Source: Jiangella alba (lineage in GTDB: Bacteria; Actinomycetota; Actinomycetes; Jiangellales; Jiangellaceae). From it: 64,000 bases of DNA. The notes below the pieces were generated by a model, which did no database searches, had not been told where the DNA came from, and worked only from the letters and a program-made list of their open reading frames with translations. Location of the stretch: assembly GCF_900106035.1 (NCBI RefSeq), contig NZ_FNUC01000003.1, positions 1,240,001-1,304,000 of the forward strand, in the 5' to 3' direction. The translations under genes and the position numbers were made by a program. Below are positions 25,470 to 34,674 of the stretch, in pieces. Position 1 is the stretch's first letter. Every line of letters starts with the position of its first letter.

Positions 25470-26962
25470 GGACCATCGAGCACTGGATCGACGGAGCCAC
25501 GACGCGGGCCGGGTCGACCCGCACCGCGCCGGTGTGGAACCCGGCCACCGGGCAGCAGCAGGCCGAGGTGCTGCTCGCCGAGCCGTCCGACGTCGATCTG
25601 GCGGTCGCCGCCGCGGCGAAGGCGTTCGAGAGCTGGTCGCAGACGTCGCTCACCAGGCGCACCAAGGTGCTGTTCGCGTTCCGCGAGCTGGTGACCCGGC
25701 ACGCGCGGGAGTTGGCCGAGATCATCGCCGACGAGCACGGCAAGGTCGTTTCCGACGCGCTCGGCGAGGTGCAGCGCGGCATCGAGGTCATCGAGTTCGC
25801 CTGCGGCATCCCGCACCTGCTCAAGGGCGAGTACTCCGACCAGGTCTCCACCGGCGTCGACGTGTACGGCTTCCGCGAGCCGCTCGGCGTGGTCGCCGGC
25901 ATCACCCCGTTCAACTTCCCGGTCATGGTGCCGATGTGGATGCACCCGGTCGCCATCGCCTGCGGCAACGCGTTCGTGCTCAAGCCGAGCGAGCGGGACC
26001 CGTCGGCGTCGCAGCTGGTGGCCCGGCTGTGGGCCGAGGCGGGGCTGCCGGACGGCGTCTTCAGCGTCGTCAACGGCGACAAGTCCGCCGTCGACGCGCT
26101 GCTGGACCACCCCGACGTCGCCGCCGTCTCGTTCGTCGGCTCGACCCCGATCGCCAAGTACATCCATCAGCGGGCCAGCGCCAACGGCAAGCGCGTGCAG
26201 GCCCTCGGCGGCGCCAAGAACCACGCCGTCGTGCTGCCCGACGCCGACCTCGACTTCGCCTCGGACCACCTGATCGCGGCGGCGATGGGCTCGGCGGGGG
26301 AGCGGTGCATGGCCATCTCGGCGGCGGTCGCGGTGGGCGCCGGCGCGGACCGGCTGGTCGAGGCGGTGGCGGCCAAGGCGGCCGCCGTCCGCGTCGGGCC
26401 CGGCCGCGACGAGGCCAGCGAGATGGGCCCGGTCGTCACGGCCGCCGCGCGCGACCGGATCACCGGCTACATCGACGGCGGCGAGCGGCAGGGCGCCGAG
26501 GTCACCGTCGACGGGCGCGGGCTGGTCGTGCCCGGCCACGAGGACGGCTTCTTCGTCGGCCCCACCGTCCTCGACCACGTCACCCCGTCGATGGACGTCT
26601 ACCGCGACGAGATCTTCGGCCCGGTGCTGTCCGTCGTCCGGGCCGACGACGTCGACGCGGCGATCGCGCTGATCAACGCGAACCCGTACGGCAACGGCAC
26701 CGCCATCTTCACCGGCTCCGGCGAGGCGGCGCGGCGGTTCCAGCGGGGCGTCAAGGTCGGCATGATCGGCATCAACGTGCCGATCCCGGTCCCGATGGCC
26801 TACTACTCCTTCGGCGGCTGGAAGGACTCGCTGTTCGGCCAGTCGCACGTCCACGGCCCGGAGGGGATCGCCTTCTACACCCGCGCCAAGGTCGTGACGT
26901 CGCGCTGGCCGCGGGTCGACCACGCCGTCGCCGCCAGCTACTCCTTCCCGACGACGACCTGA
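25466..26962 (+). CDS. iolA: (Methyl)malonate-semialdehyde dehydrogenase, CoA-acylating
   Basis: 498 aa aldehyde dehydrogenase of the MmsA/IolA type. It turns malonate semialdehyde into acetyl-CoA and CO2 with NAD+ and CoA. Seen: [19 protein letters not shown] (NAD-binding region typical of MMSDH), [13 protein letters not shown], and [13 protein letters not shown] with the catalytic Cys. [11 protein letters not shown] replaces the ELGGK of hydrolytic dehydrogenases, as normal for this CoA-acylating class. GGAGGAG lies before the ATG. It is the last gene of the operon and a strong hairpin follows 98 bp downstream. The same gene could serve valine breakdown (mmsA). Confidence 0.95.
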   Translation: MRTIEHWIDGATTRAGSTRTAPVWNPATGQQQAEVLLAEPSDVDLAVAAAAKAFESWSQTSLTRRTKVLFAFRELVTRHARELAEIIADEHGKVVSDALGEVQRGIEVIEFACGIPHLLKGEYSDQVSTGVDVYGFREPLGVVAGITPFNFPVMVPMWMHPVAIACGNAFVLKPSERDPSASQLVARLWAEAGLPDGVFSVVNGDKSAVDALLDHPDVAAVSFVGSTPIAKYIHQRASANGKRVQALGGAKNHAVVLPDADLDFASDHLIAAAMGSAGERCMAISAAVAVGAGADRLVEAVAAKAAAVRVGPGRDEASEMGPVVTAAARDRITGYIDGGERQGAEVTVDGRGLVVPGHEDGFFVGPTVLDHVTPSMDVYRDEIFGPVLSVVRADDVDAAIALINANPYGNGTAIFTGSGEAARRFQRGVKVGMIGINVPIPVPMAYYSFGGWKDSLFGQSHVHGPEGIAFYTRAKVVTSRWPRVDHAVAASYSFPTTT

Positions 26963-27060
26963 CGGAGCCCAGCAGTCGGCAGCGACGTGGAAGCATGCTG
27001 TCGCCACCGCGACGACGTGGAAGCTCGTTGCGCCGGGCTGGGACCACCTGACGGCGGCGG

Positions 27061-27094
27061 CCCGGCACGCCGGCCCGGGGGCGGGCGTGCCGGG
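27061..27094. terminator. Bidirectional hairpin between iolA and the pectate lyase gene
   Basis: CCCGGCACGCC (27061-27071) pairs perfectly with GGCGTGCCGGG (27084-27094). It sits between two convergent genes and lies 9 bp from the pectate lyase stop codon. Confidence 0.7.
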
Positions 27095-27102
27095 GTCGTG
27101 CC

Positions 27103-29379
27103 TCAGCTCAGGGTGACCGCCCCGAACGTGGCCGTCGTGTAGCGGGCGTTGGCGGTGTTCTCCTGGTGGCCGTCGACGGCGAGGCCGAGGAAGGCGGACG
27201 GCGGCAGCGCGACGTCCGCGGCGCCGACCTCGTGCCACGTCACGCCATCGGGGGAGACGGCGCCGGTGACGGTGCCGCCGCGGCGGGTGAGGCGGACCCA
27301 GTACGGGGTGTCGATCGGCACCTCCTCGGGGACGGCCGGGTACTGGGTGACGACGGCCTCGGCGCCGCGCGCGGACCGGACCGAGAACCGCGACACCTTG
27401 CCGCTGCCCAGGTAGGTCAGCTCCATCATTGCGAACGGGGCCGACGGCGCGAGGTCGGCGCGGACCATCACCGCGGCGGCCACCTCCGGGTACACCTTGC
27501 TGATCGCGTCGATCCTGGCGACGATCTCGCAGTCGCCGTCACGGCGCTGGAACGCGAACCGGAAGCTGTCCGCCGTCGCGCCGATGGCGCCCGACCCCTT
27601 CACCGTCACCGCGTCGCCGGACACCGACGTGGCGCCGCGCACCGGCACCGAGCCGACGTCGGCGCCGACCCAGGGCGCGGTGCGGGTGATCCGGTTGACG
27701 TGCACCGGGGTGGACGTGGTCGAGGTGGCGTTGCCGTCGGTGTCGACGGCGCGGGCGGTGACGAAGTAGCTGCCGTCGGCGACACCGGCCCACTCGACGC
27801 GGTACGGGGCGTGCGTGGCGGTGCCGATCAGCTCGTCGCCGGCGTAGAACTCGACGCGGTCGATGGCGGCGCCGTGGCCGGTCGCGGACGCGTTCAGCAC
27901 CACCCGGCCGGTCGCGCGCGCGGCCGCCACCAGCGCGTTCGTTCCCGGCTGCAGCAGCGTGACGGACGGGTTCGCCGACGCCGGGCCGCCGATGGAGTTC
28001 AGGTAGCGCTCCAGGTTCGTGTAGCCGTCGGCGCCGACGGTGTTGCGGTCGGCCGGGTCGTTCGGGTTCAGCCCGTTGGCCACCTCCCACGCGTCCGGGA
28101 TGCCGTCGTGGTCGCTGTCGGCCGGCGCCGGGACGGACGCCAGCGACGGCCAGCCGCCCACCTCGGTCTGCGAGTTGATCAGCCGCCCGGTCCGCCGCCG
28201 CACGTCCTCGACCAGCCGGGCGTCGACGGAGTCGCGGCGCGGCAGGATCGCGCCGGCCTCGTTCAGCACCCGATCGAACGCGACGGTCGCCGCCTCGGCC
28301 GGCAGCGGCTGCGGGAACGGCACCGGCGAGGTGCGCAGCGTGATCGGCACGTCGCCGTCGATGCCGAGCGTGTTGTCGGCGGTCACCTCGGGCGAGCCGT
28401 CCATGTGGTTGTCCGCCACGTACCAGGTGCCCGGCCCGCCGAGCGTGCTCACCGTCGGCTCGACGATGCGGTCGCGCACCTCGGCCAGCGTGTCCGGCCC
28501 GGGCCGGTAGTAGTTGCCGATCATGTTGATGCCGGCGGAGTCCTCGCCGCCGTACGCGGAGTTGAAGCCCCAGTTGTAGATGACGTTGTTCTGGTGGTCG
28601 ACGGTCAGCGCGTAGTCCGGCCCGGTGGCGTTGACCGGCGCGAACCGCGGGTTGCGGCTGGAGTTGTGGATGATCAGGTTGTGGTGGAACGACACGTTCT
28701 CGCCGCCCCAGATGCCGCCGTAGCCGTGCCGCCCCTCGGGGTTCACCGACATCGTCAGGCTCTCGCCGACGATGCACCACTGCACCGACACCCGGGTGTT
28801 CTCGTACGGCGACAGCGCCTCGTCCGTGCTCCACGTCAGCGAGCAGTGGTCCAGCACGACGTCGGCGGTGCGGCGGAACCACATCGCGTCCTCGGTGATC
28901 CCGGCGATGTCGCCCATGCGGCAGCGCAGGTACCGGACGACGACGTTCTGCCCGGCGATGCGGGTGGGGTAGCCGGCGATGCAGATGCCGTCGCCGGGCG
29001 CGGTCTGGCCGGCGACGGTGAGGTTCGAGCCGGTCATGTCCAGGCGCGAGTTGAGGTAGATGGTGCCGGAGACGCGGAAGACGACGGTGCGGTTGCTGCC
29101 CCGCACGCCCTCGCGCAGCGATCCCGGCCCGGAGTCGTTGAGATTGGTCACCTCGTAGACGTCGCCGCCGCGCCCGCCGGTCGTGTACATGCCGCAGCCC
29201 AGCGCGCCGGGGAACGCGGGGACCAGGGCGTCGGCGGTGCCGCGGCGGACGGCGGCGAACGCGGGTGAGCCGGCGACGAAAGCGCCGACGCCGGCGAGCG
29301 CGCCGGCCGCGGTGAAGGCGCGGCGGGTGAGGGTGTGGTTCTCCGTGCGGTCGGGGCGGGCATCCGGAAGGGAGCTCAT
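27103..29379 (-). CDS. TAT-secreted pectate lyase (PL1-like) with Ca-binding, Ig-like and C-terminal lectin-like domains
   Basis: 758 aa. Twin-arginine signal (LTRRAFTAAG, RR at 19-20; cleavage near SPAFA-AV). A parallel beta-helix polysaccharide lyase domain spans about 55-400 with AFPGALGCGMYTTGGRGGDV, EVTNLNDSGPGSLREGV, VVLDHCSLTWSTDEAL and VDHQNNVIYNWGFNSAYGG, the layout of secreted PL1 pectate lyases, which cleave polygalacturonate by beta-elimination. DSDHDGIPDAWEVANGLNPN (about 455-475) is a thrombospondin-3/EF-hand-like calcium loop. About 500-590 is an Ig-like repeat (VEFYAGDELIGTATHAPYRV). The rest is a DUF1349/concanavalin-like domain. GGAGG lies 4 bp before the ATG. Divergent from the nagB operon with shared operator sites. 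Confidence 0.9.
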   Translation of the reverse strand: MSSLPDARPDRTENHTLTRRAFTAAGALAGVGAFVAGSPAFAAVRRGTADALVPAFPGALGCGMYTTGGRGGDVYEVTNLNDSGPGSLREGVRGSNRTVVFRVSGTIYLNSRLDMTGSNLTVAGQTAPGDGICIAGYPTRIAGQNVVVRYLRCRMGDIAGITEDAMWFRRTADVVLDHCSLTWSTDEALSPYENTRVSVQWCIVGESLTMSVNPEGRHGYGGIWGGENVSFHHNLIIHNSSRNPRFAPVNATGPDYALTVDHQNNVIYNWGFNSAYGGEDSAGINMIGNYYRPGPDTLAEVRDRIVEPTVSTLGGPGTWYVADNHMDGSPEVTADNTLGIDGDVPITLRTSPVPFPQPLPAEAATVAFDRVLNEAGAILPRRDSVDARLVEDVRRRTGRLINSQTEVGGWPSLASVPAPADSDHDGIPDAWEVANGLNPNDPADRNTVGADGYTNLERYLNSIGGPASANPSVTLLQPGTNALVAAARATGRVVLNASATGHGAAIDRVEFYAGDELIGTATHAPYRVEWAGVADGSYFVTARAVDTDGNATSTTSTPVHVNRITRTAPWVGADVGSVPVRGATSVSGDAVTVKGSGAIGATADSFRFAFQRRDGDCEIVARIDAISKVYPEVAAAVMVRADLAPSAPFAMMELTYLGSGKVSRFSVRSARGAEAVVTQYPAVPEEVPIDTPYWVRLTRRGGTVTGAVSPDGVTWHEVGAADVALPPSAFLGLAVDGHQENTANARYTTATFGAVTLS

Positions 29380-29417
29380 CGATCCTCCAAGACCTGGGAG
29401 CGAGGTGGGTGCGGACG

Positions 29418-29467
29418 ATACTGCAAGCGGTTGTGCATTTGTGTCAATACTTGCAGTAGGGTTGCAG
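29418..29467. promoter_or_regulatory. Divergent promoter/operator region between pectate lyase and nagB
   Basis: Minus strand: TTGACA (29442-29447 in plus coordinates) and CAGTAT (29418-29423), 18 bp apart, form a good promoter for the lyase. Overlapping sites: inverted repeat TACTGCAAG (29419-29427) / CTTGCAGTA (29450-29458), and LacI-type GCAAGCGGTTGT (29423-29434). The same two motif types recur at 47674-47756. Confidence 0.65.
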
Positions 29468-29502
29468 CGACGTCGTCCAGCGATGCCCACAGGAGGGTCT
29501 CT

Positions 29503-30285
29503 GTGTCCGAACCGATCACCCAGTTCCAGGCCGGCGAGCTCGCGGTCGAGGTGCACCCCGGCACCGCCGAGATGGGCCAGGCGGCAGCGGAGCGCGCGGC
29601 CGCCGTCATCCGCGACGCCGTCGCCCGGACCGGCCGCGCCCGCGCCGTCTTCGCCACCGGCAACTCGCAGTTCGCGTTCGTCCAGGCGCTACGGTCGCAG
29701 GACGTCCCGTGGGACCGCGTGACCGCGTTCCACCTGGACGAATACGTCGGCATCGACGCCGATCACCCGGCCAGCTTCCGGCGCTGGATCCGCGAGCGCA
29801 TCGAAGAGCCGTTCCAGCCCGAGAAGGTGCACTACATCGACGGCGACGCGCCCGACGCCGAGGCCGAGTGCCGGCGCTACGAGGACCTGCTGCGGGAGGC
29901 CCCGCTGGACCTCATCTGCATGGGCATCGGCGAGAACGGCCACATCGCGTTCAACGAGCCGAACGAGGCCGACTTCGCCGACCAGCGGCTGGCCCGGGTC
30001 ATCACGCTGACGCCGGAGTCGCGCGCGCAGCAGGTCGGGGAGGGGCACTTCCCTGACGACGCCGCCGTGCCGGCCACCGCGATCTCGCTCACCGTGCCGG
30101 CGCTGCTGTCGGGCGCACAGGTGCTGGTCTGCACGCCGGACCAGCGCAAGGCGGCGGCGGTGGCGGCCGCGCTGCGCGACGAGATCAGCCCGGCCTGCCC
30201 CGCCACCATCCTGCGGACGGCCGGGCACGCGACACTGTTCCTCGACCCCGAGTCGGCCGGGCAGCTGGAGGTCCCGGTCGGCTGA
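29503..30285 (+). CDS. nagB: Glucosamine-6-phosphate deaminase
   Basis: 260 aa, usual for NagB, which converts glucosamine-6-phosphate to fructose-6-phosphate and ammonia. Motifs: FHLDEYVGIDADHPASFRRW (catalytic Asp in DEYVG), MGIGENGHIAFNEP (catalytic Asp/His region) and TVPALLSGAQVLVCTPDQRKA. The start is a GTG with AGGAGG 6 bp upstream. First gene of an operon running nagB-nagA-uxaA-uxuB. Its pairing with hexuronate genes is unusual. Some NagB-fold proteins are sugar-phosphate isomerases on other substrates, so the substrate is not proven. Confidence 0.9.
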   Translation: MSEPITQFQAGELAVEVHPGTAEMGQAAAERAAAVIRDAVARTGRARAVFATGNSQFAFVQALRSQDVPWDRVTAFHLDEYVGIDADHPASFRRWIRERIEEPFQPEKVHYIDGDAPDAEAECRRYEDLLREAPLDLICMGIGENGHIAFNEPNEADFADQRLARVITLTPESRAQQVGEGHFPDDAAVPATAISLTVPALLSGAQVLVCTPDQRKAAAVAAALRDEISPACPATILRTAGHATLFLDPESAGQLEVPVG

Positions 30286-30292
30286 GCACGAT

Positions 30293-30304
30293 CCAAACGG
30301 TTGC
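30293..30304 (+). promoter_or_regulatory. LacI-type operator CCAAACGGTTGC in the nagB-nagA gap
   Basis: Same GCAAnCGnTTGC family as the sites at 29423, 35789, 38915 and 47674 but with a weaker left arm. It is only 7 bp after nagB, so it might control internal transcription of nagA-uxaA-uxuB. Confidence 0.45.
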
Positions 30305-30319
30305 TGAAAGGTGGCAGCG

Positions 30320-31501
30320 ATGCTGGCGCTGACGCGCGCGACGGTGGTGAGCGACGGCCGGGTCGAACCGGACCGGACGGTGCTGGTCGACGGCGGCCGC
30401 ATCGGCGCCGTCGGCGCCGGCCCCGTGCCGCCGGACGCCCAGGTCGTCGACGTCGGCGGCCGGGTCGTCACGCCGGGGCTGATCGACCTGCACGTGCACG
30501 GCGCCGCCGGCCACGCCTTCGATGACGCCGACGAGGCCGGGGTGACGGCGGTGCTGCGCCACCTCGCCGCGGCCGGCGTCACCAGCGTCCAGCTGAGCCT
30601 GGTGTCGGCGCCGGTGGACGTGCTGGCGGCGCGCATCGCGGCGCTGTCCGGCCTCGTCGCCGCAACGCCCGCCGACGCTGCCCGGGTGCTCGGCGTCCAC
30701 CTGGAGGGCCCGTTCCTGGCGGCCGCCCAGTGCGGTGCGCACGATCCCGCCGTCCTGGTGCCGCCGAGCCCGCGCGACGTGGACGTGCTGCTGGAGCAGG
30801 CCGCGACGCTGCGGATGATCACGCTCGCGCCGGAGCTGCCCGGCGCCGTCGACGCCACGCGCCGGCTGGCCGCCGCGGGCGTCGTCGTCGCGGCCGGGCA
30901 CAGCGACGCGACCGCGCGCCAGCTCGCCGAGGCGGCCGGCGCCGGGCTGACGCACGTCACCCACCTGTGGAGCGGCCAGTCCACCACCCGCCGCGAGGGG
31001 CCCTGGCGGATCCCCGGCCTGCTCGAGGGCGCGCTGGCCGCGGCGGACCTCACCGCGGAGGTCATCGCCGACGGCCGGCACCTCCCGCCCGAGCTGCTGG
31101 AGATCGCCCGGCGCTGCACCGGCGACCGCCTCGTCGTGGTCTCCGACGGCACCCCGGGCACCGGCATGCCCGCCGGGCACCGCTACCGGCTGGCCACCGT
31201 CGAGTGCGTCGTCGGCGACGGCGTCGGCATGGTGGCCGGCGCCGACGCGTTCGGCGGCAGCACCAGCACGCTGCCCGGCATGCTCGCCCACCTGCACGAC
31301 GACCTCGGCTGGCCGCTCGCCGAGGTGGTCGAGCTGGCCACCGGCCGGCCCGCCGCCGTCGCCGGGCTGTCCGCGCGCCGCGGCGCCGTCGCCGCCGGCA
31401 TGGACGCGGACCTGGCGATCTTCGACCCCGGCTTCCGGCCCTGGGCCACCGTGCTGCGTGGCCGCTGGCTGCCGGCATCACCATCTGGAGGACCCCTGTG
31501 A
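30320..31501 (+). CDS. nagA: N-acetylglucosamine-6-phosphate deacetylase
   Basis: 393 aa amidohydrolase. Metal and catalytic signs of NagA: DLHVHGAAGHAF, GVHLEGPFL (metal Glu), VVAAGHSDAT (metal His), THVTHLWSGQ (second metal His; the common form here is THLFNAM) and VVSDGTPGTGMPAG with the catalytic Asp. It removes acetate from GlcNAc-6-phosphate, feeding NagB. The ATG at 30320 is chosen because AAAGGTGG lies at good spacing; an in-frame GTG at 30311 is possible. The stop overlaps the uxaA start (GTGA). The altered FNAM segment leaves some doubt about exact substrate. Confidence 0.87.
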   Translation: MLALTRATVVSDGRVEPDRTVLVDGGRIGAVGAGPVPPDAQVVDVGGRVVTPGLIDLHVHGAAGHAFDDADEAGVTAVLRHLAAAGVTSVQLSLVSAPVDVLAARIAALSGLVAATPADAARVLGVHLEGPFLAAAQCGAHDPAVLVPPSPRDVDVLLEQAATLRMITLAPELPGAVDATRRLAAAGVVVAAGHSDATARQLAEAAGAGLTHVTHLWSGQSTTRREGPWRIPGLLEGALAAADLTAEVIADGRHLPPELLEIARRCTGDRLVVVSDGTPGTGMPAGHRYRLATVECVVGDGVGMVAGADAFGGSTSTLPGMLAHLHDDLGWPLAEVVELATGRPAAVAGLSARRGAVAAGMDADLAIFDPGFRPWATVLRGRWLPASPSGGPL

Positions 31502-33006
31502 CACCCGAACCCACCCGGCTGGTGCGGCTGCGCGCCGACGACTCCGTGGCGGTGACGCTCGACCCGCTGCCCGCGGGCACGCCGGTGCCCGGCACCGGGC
31601 TGGTCAGCCGCCAGCTCGTCCCGGCCGGCCACAAGGTCGCGCTGAGCGCCGTCGGCGCCGGGGCGCCGGTGCTCAAGTATGGCCAGGTCATCGGGCACGC
31701 GACCACGTCGATCGAACCCGGCGACCACGTGCACCTGCACAACCTCGGCTACCACGACACCGTCGACCAGGACGTCACGATCGGCGGCGGCGTCGTGCCC
31801 GAGCCGGTGCCCGCCGCGACCTTCCAGGGCATCGTCCGCGCCGACGGCCGGGTCGCCACCCGCAACTACGTCGGCATCATCACGTCGGTGAACTGCTCGG
31901 CCACCGTCGCCAAGCTGATCGCCGACCAGGTGCGGATGTCCGGACGGCTCGCGGCGCACCCGAGTGTCGACGGCATCGTCGCGATCACGCACGGCAGCGG
32001 CTGCGGCCTGGCGTCCGACGGCGAGGGCCTGGACCTGCTCAAGCGGACGCTGTCCGGCTACGCCGACCACCCGAACTTCGGTGCGCTGATCGTGCTCGGG
32101 CTGGGCTGCGAGGTGAACCAGATCGCCGAGCTGGACCTGCCCGAGCACACCCCGGTCGTCGGCATGACGATCCAGGAGGCCGGCGGCACCGCGGCCGCCG
32201 TCCGGGCCGGGGTGCAGGCCGTCGCCGACGTGCTGGATCGGCTGGACGTCCAGCGGCAGCCGGTGCCGGTGTCCGAGCTGGTGCTGGGCCTGAAGTGCGG
32301 CGGCTCCGACGGCTACTCCGGCATCACCGCGAACCCGGCGCTGGGCGTCGCCGCCGACCTGCTGATCGCGCAGGGCGGCACCGCCGTGCTGTGCGAGACG
32401 CCGGAGATCTACGGCGCCGAGCACCTGCTGGCCGCCCGGGCGGAGTCGCGCGAGGTGGCCGACGCGCTGCTGGCGCGCATCGCCTGGTGGCGCGAGTACA
32501 CCGCCAAGCACGGTGGCAGCCTGGACAACAACCCGTCGCCGGGGAACAAGGAGGGCGGCATCACCACGATCCTGGAGAAGTCGCTCGGCGCGGTCGCGAA
32601 ATCCGGCTCGACGCCCCTGCGCGCGGTGCGCCGGTTCGCCGAGCGCATCGACAGCCGCGGCCTGGTGTTCATGGACACCCCCGGCTACGACCCGGTCTCC
32701 GTCACCGGCATGGTGGCCGGCGGCGCGAACGTCGTCTGCTTCACCACCGGCCGCGGCTCGGTGTACGGCTGCAAGCCGGTGCCCAGCCTCAAGCTGGCCA
32801 CCAACACCGCCGTCTACCAGCGCATGACCGAGGACATGGACCTCAACTGCGGCGTCGTCGCCGACGGTGGGATGAGCCTGGACGAGCTGGGCCGGCGCAT
32901 CTTCGACGTCGTCGTCGCCACCGCGTCCGGACAGCAGACCGCCAGCGAGGCGCTCGGCTTCGGCGACGAGGAGTTCGCCCCGTGGCAGCTCGGCGCGGTG
33001 ATGTGA
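31498..33006 (+). CDS. uxaA: Altronate dehydratase (UxaA family)
   Basis: 502 aa, full length with both parts of the family. The N-terminal SAF domain (about 1-100) ends near GDHVHLHNL. The C-terminal UxaA domain has GIVRADGRVATRNYVGIITSVNCSATV, THGSGCG, VLGLGCEVNQI and LGLKCGGSDGYSGITANPALG, with conserved Cys residues for metal binding, then SPGNKEGGITTILEKSLGA. It dehydrates altronate to 2-keto-3-deoxygluconate in galacturonate breakdown. GGAGG precedes the GTG start. The galacturonate isomerase (UxaC) and KDG kinase/aldolase are not in the window. Confidence 0.93.
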   Translation: MTPEPTRLVRLRADDSVAVTLDPLPAGTPVPGTGLVSRQLVPAGHKVALSAVGAGAPVLKYGQVIGHATTSIEPGDHVHLHNLGYHDTVDQDVTIGGGVVPEPVPAATFQGIVRADGRVATRNYVGIITSVNCSATVAKLIADQVRMSGRLAAHPSVDGIVAITHGSGCGLASDGEGLDLLKRTLSGYADHPNFGALIVLGLGCEVNQIAELDLPEHTPVVGMTIQEAGGTAAAVRAGVQAVADVLDRLDVQRQPVPVSELVLGLKCGGSDGYSGITANPALGVAADLLIAQGGTAVLCETPEIYGAEHLLAARAESREVADALLARIAWWREYTAKHGGSLDNNPSPGNKEGGITTILEKSLGAVAKSGSTPLRAVRRFAERIDSRGLVFMDTPGYDPVSVTGMVAGGANVVCFTTGRGSVYGCKPVPSLKLATNTAVYQRMTEDMDLNCGVVADGGMSLDELGRRIFDVVVATASGQQTASEALGFGDEEFAPWQLGAVM

Positions 33007-34424
33007 CGGTGCCGCAGCTGTCCCGGACGGCGCCCGCGCCTGCGCCAGGTGTCGTCCACCTCGGGGTCGGCGCGTTCCACCGCGCGCACCAGGCCGTCTA
33101 CACCGACCGCGCGATGGCCGCGACCGGCGACCCGCGGTGGGGCATCGCCGAGGTGGCGCCGCGTTCGGCGGACGTCGTGGCGGCGCTGCGCCGGCAGGAC
33201 GGGCTGTTCACGGTGCTGGAGCGGTCCGGCGACCGGGTGACGGCGGACGTCGTCGGCTCCGTGGCCGAGGCGTGGCACGCGCCGTCCGACTGGGCCGCGG
33301 TGGCCGCCCGGTTCGCCGACCCCGCGGTCACCGTCGTCACGCTGACCATCACCGAGAAGGGCTACCTGGCCGACCCCGTCACCGGCGCGCTGCTCGACGA
33401 CGACGCCGTGCGCGCCGACGTCGCGGCGGTCGCGGCGGGGGAGCGGCCGCGGACCGGGCTCGGGCTGCTGGTCGCCGGGCTGCGCGGGCGCGTGGCGGCC
33501 GGCGCGGGTCCGGTGACGGTCTTGTCCTGCGACAACCTGGTCGGCAACGGCGCGCGGCTGGCCCGGCTGGTGGGGGAGTTCGCCGACCGGCTGCCGGGTT
33601 CGTCAGGCCGCGAGCTCGCGGCGTCGGCCCGGTTCCCGTCGTCGATGGTCGACCGCATCGTCCCCGCCACCACACCCGCCGACCGTGCCGACGCGGCCCG
33701 GCTGACCGGGTTCGCCGACGACGCGGTGGTGGCGGCCGAGCCGTTCACCCAGTGGGTCATCGAGGACGACTTCGCCGGCGAGCGACCCCCGTGGGACCTG
33801 GCCGGCGCGGAGCTGGTCGCCGACGTCGGGCCGCACGAGACGGCCAAGCTGCGGGTGCTGAACGCCGCGCACTCGATGATCGCCTACCTCGGCGCGCTGG
33901 CCGGGCACGAGACCATCGCCGCCGCCGTCGCCGACCCGGCGATCCGCCCGGCGGTCGAGGCGCTGCACCGCGACGTGCTGGCCACCATCGACGCGCCGCC
34001 CGGCTGGGACCTGCCCGACTACGCGGCGTCGGTGCTGCAGCGCTTCGCCAACCCGGCGCTCGGGCACCGCTGCGACCAGGTGGCGGCCGACGGCTCGCAG
34101 AAGCTGCCGGTCCGGGTGCTGCCGACGATCCTCGCCGCCCGCGCCGCCGGTCGTCCGTCCGGCGCCGCGACGCTGGTGGTGGCGGCGTGGCTGCGCTTCA
34201 TCCTGGCCGGCCGCTCCGACGACGGCCGCCCGCTCACCGTCACCGATCCGGCCCGCGACGCCCTGCGGGCCGTCCTCCCGTCGGACGTCGCGCGGGTGCT
34301 GCGCACCGCCGCCGTCGTCCCGGACGAGCTCGCCGCCGACGACGCCTGGGTGGCCGACGTCGCCCGGTACCTGGACGAGCTGGCCCGGCACGGCGCCGCC
34401 GCGACCGCCGCCGCGCTCGCCTGA
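33003..34424 (+). CDS. Mannitol dehydrogenase family oxidoreductase (fructuronate/tagaturonate reductase type)
   Basis: 473 aa polyol-specific long-chain dehydrogenase. Seen: VVHLGVGAFHRAHQAVYTD (N-terminal NAD-binding signature), TITEKGYLADP, VLSCDNLVGNGARLARLV, and GPHETAKLRVLNAAHSMIAY with the catalytic Lys. Family members reduce fructuronate to mannonate (UxuB), tagaturonate to altronate (UxaB-like) or act on mannitol. Directly following uxaA, a tagaturonate reductase making altronate is the best guess. The GTG start overlaps the uxaA stop (GTGA); a second GTG at 33009 is possible. A long hairpin follows 16 bp after the stop. Confidence 0.88.
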   Translation: MTVPQLSRTAPAPAPGVVHLGVGAFHRAHQAVYTDRAMAATGDPRWGIAEVAPRSADVVAALRRQDGLFTVLERSGDRVTADVVGSVAEAWHAPSDWAAVAARFADPAVTVVTLTITEKGYLADPVTGALLDDDAVRADVAAVAAGERPRTGLGLLVAGLRGRVAAGAGPVTVLSCDNLVGNGARLARLVGEFADRLPGSSGRELAASARFPSSMVDRIVPATTPADRADAARLTGFADDAVVAAEPFTQWVIEDDFAGERPPWDLAGAELVADVGPHETAKLRVLNAAHSMIAYLGALAGHETIAAAVADPAIRPAVEALHRDVLATIDAPPGWDLPDYAASVLQRFANPALGHRCDQVAADGSQKLPVRVLPTILAARAAGRPSGAATLVVAAWLRFILAGRSDDGRPLTVTDPARDALRAVLPSDVARVLRTAAVVPDELAADDAWVADVARYLDELARHGAAATAAALA

Positions 34425-34439
34425 CCCGCCCGCCCCAGC

Positions 34440-34503
34440 CTGTTGGTCATGGAGAAATCGGGGTTCCACTCGCCCGGAACCCCGATTTCCCCATGATCAA
34501 CAG
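34440..34503. repeat. Long near-perfect inverted repeat (28-bp arms, 8-nt loop)
   Basis: Arm 34440-34467 pairs with 34476-34503; of 28 positions 26 are Watson-Crick, one is G-T and one mismatched. Innermost pairs are GAAATCGGGGTTCC / GGAACCCCGATTTC. It lies between the ends of the convergent uxuB-like and lacI-family genes. It may end transcription, but is far longer than usual terminators. Confidence 0.7.
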
Positions 34504-34583
34504 GGTGAGGGGCAGCGCGGGGAACTACGCCTAGCTGTGATGGTCAGGCAGGTTGTTCAGTCGGGTGACGGGTGGTGAGCCAT

Positions 34584-34644
34584 GAAGGCCTGCTCGGAGG
34601 TGAGGCGGTTCCTCGGCGGCTCCACTCCAGCCCACGAGGCCTTC
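34584..34644. repeat. Inverted repeat GAAGGCCT...AGGCCTTC
   Basis: 8-bp arms at 34584-34591 and 34637-34644, with partly pairable sequence between. It lies just beyond the end of the LacI-type gene. Apart from this and the long hairpin, the 250 bp between the two genes holds nothing recognisable. Confidence 0.4.
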
Positions 34645-34674
34645 ACCCATCTACCGCGACGGCGCGGGTGGTGG

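Noticed and set aside
26982-27026. Two copies of CGACGTGGAAGC between iolA and the terminator
   Set aside because: Short direct repeat without flanking structure; chance or 3' UTR sequence, too weak to annotate.
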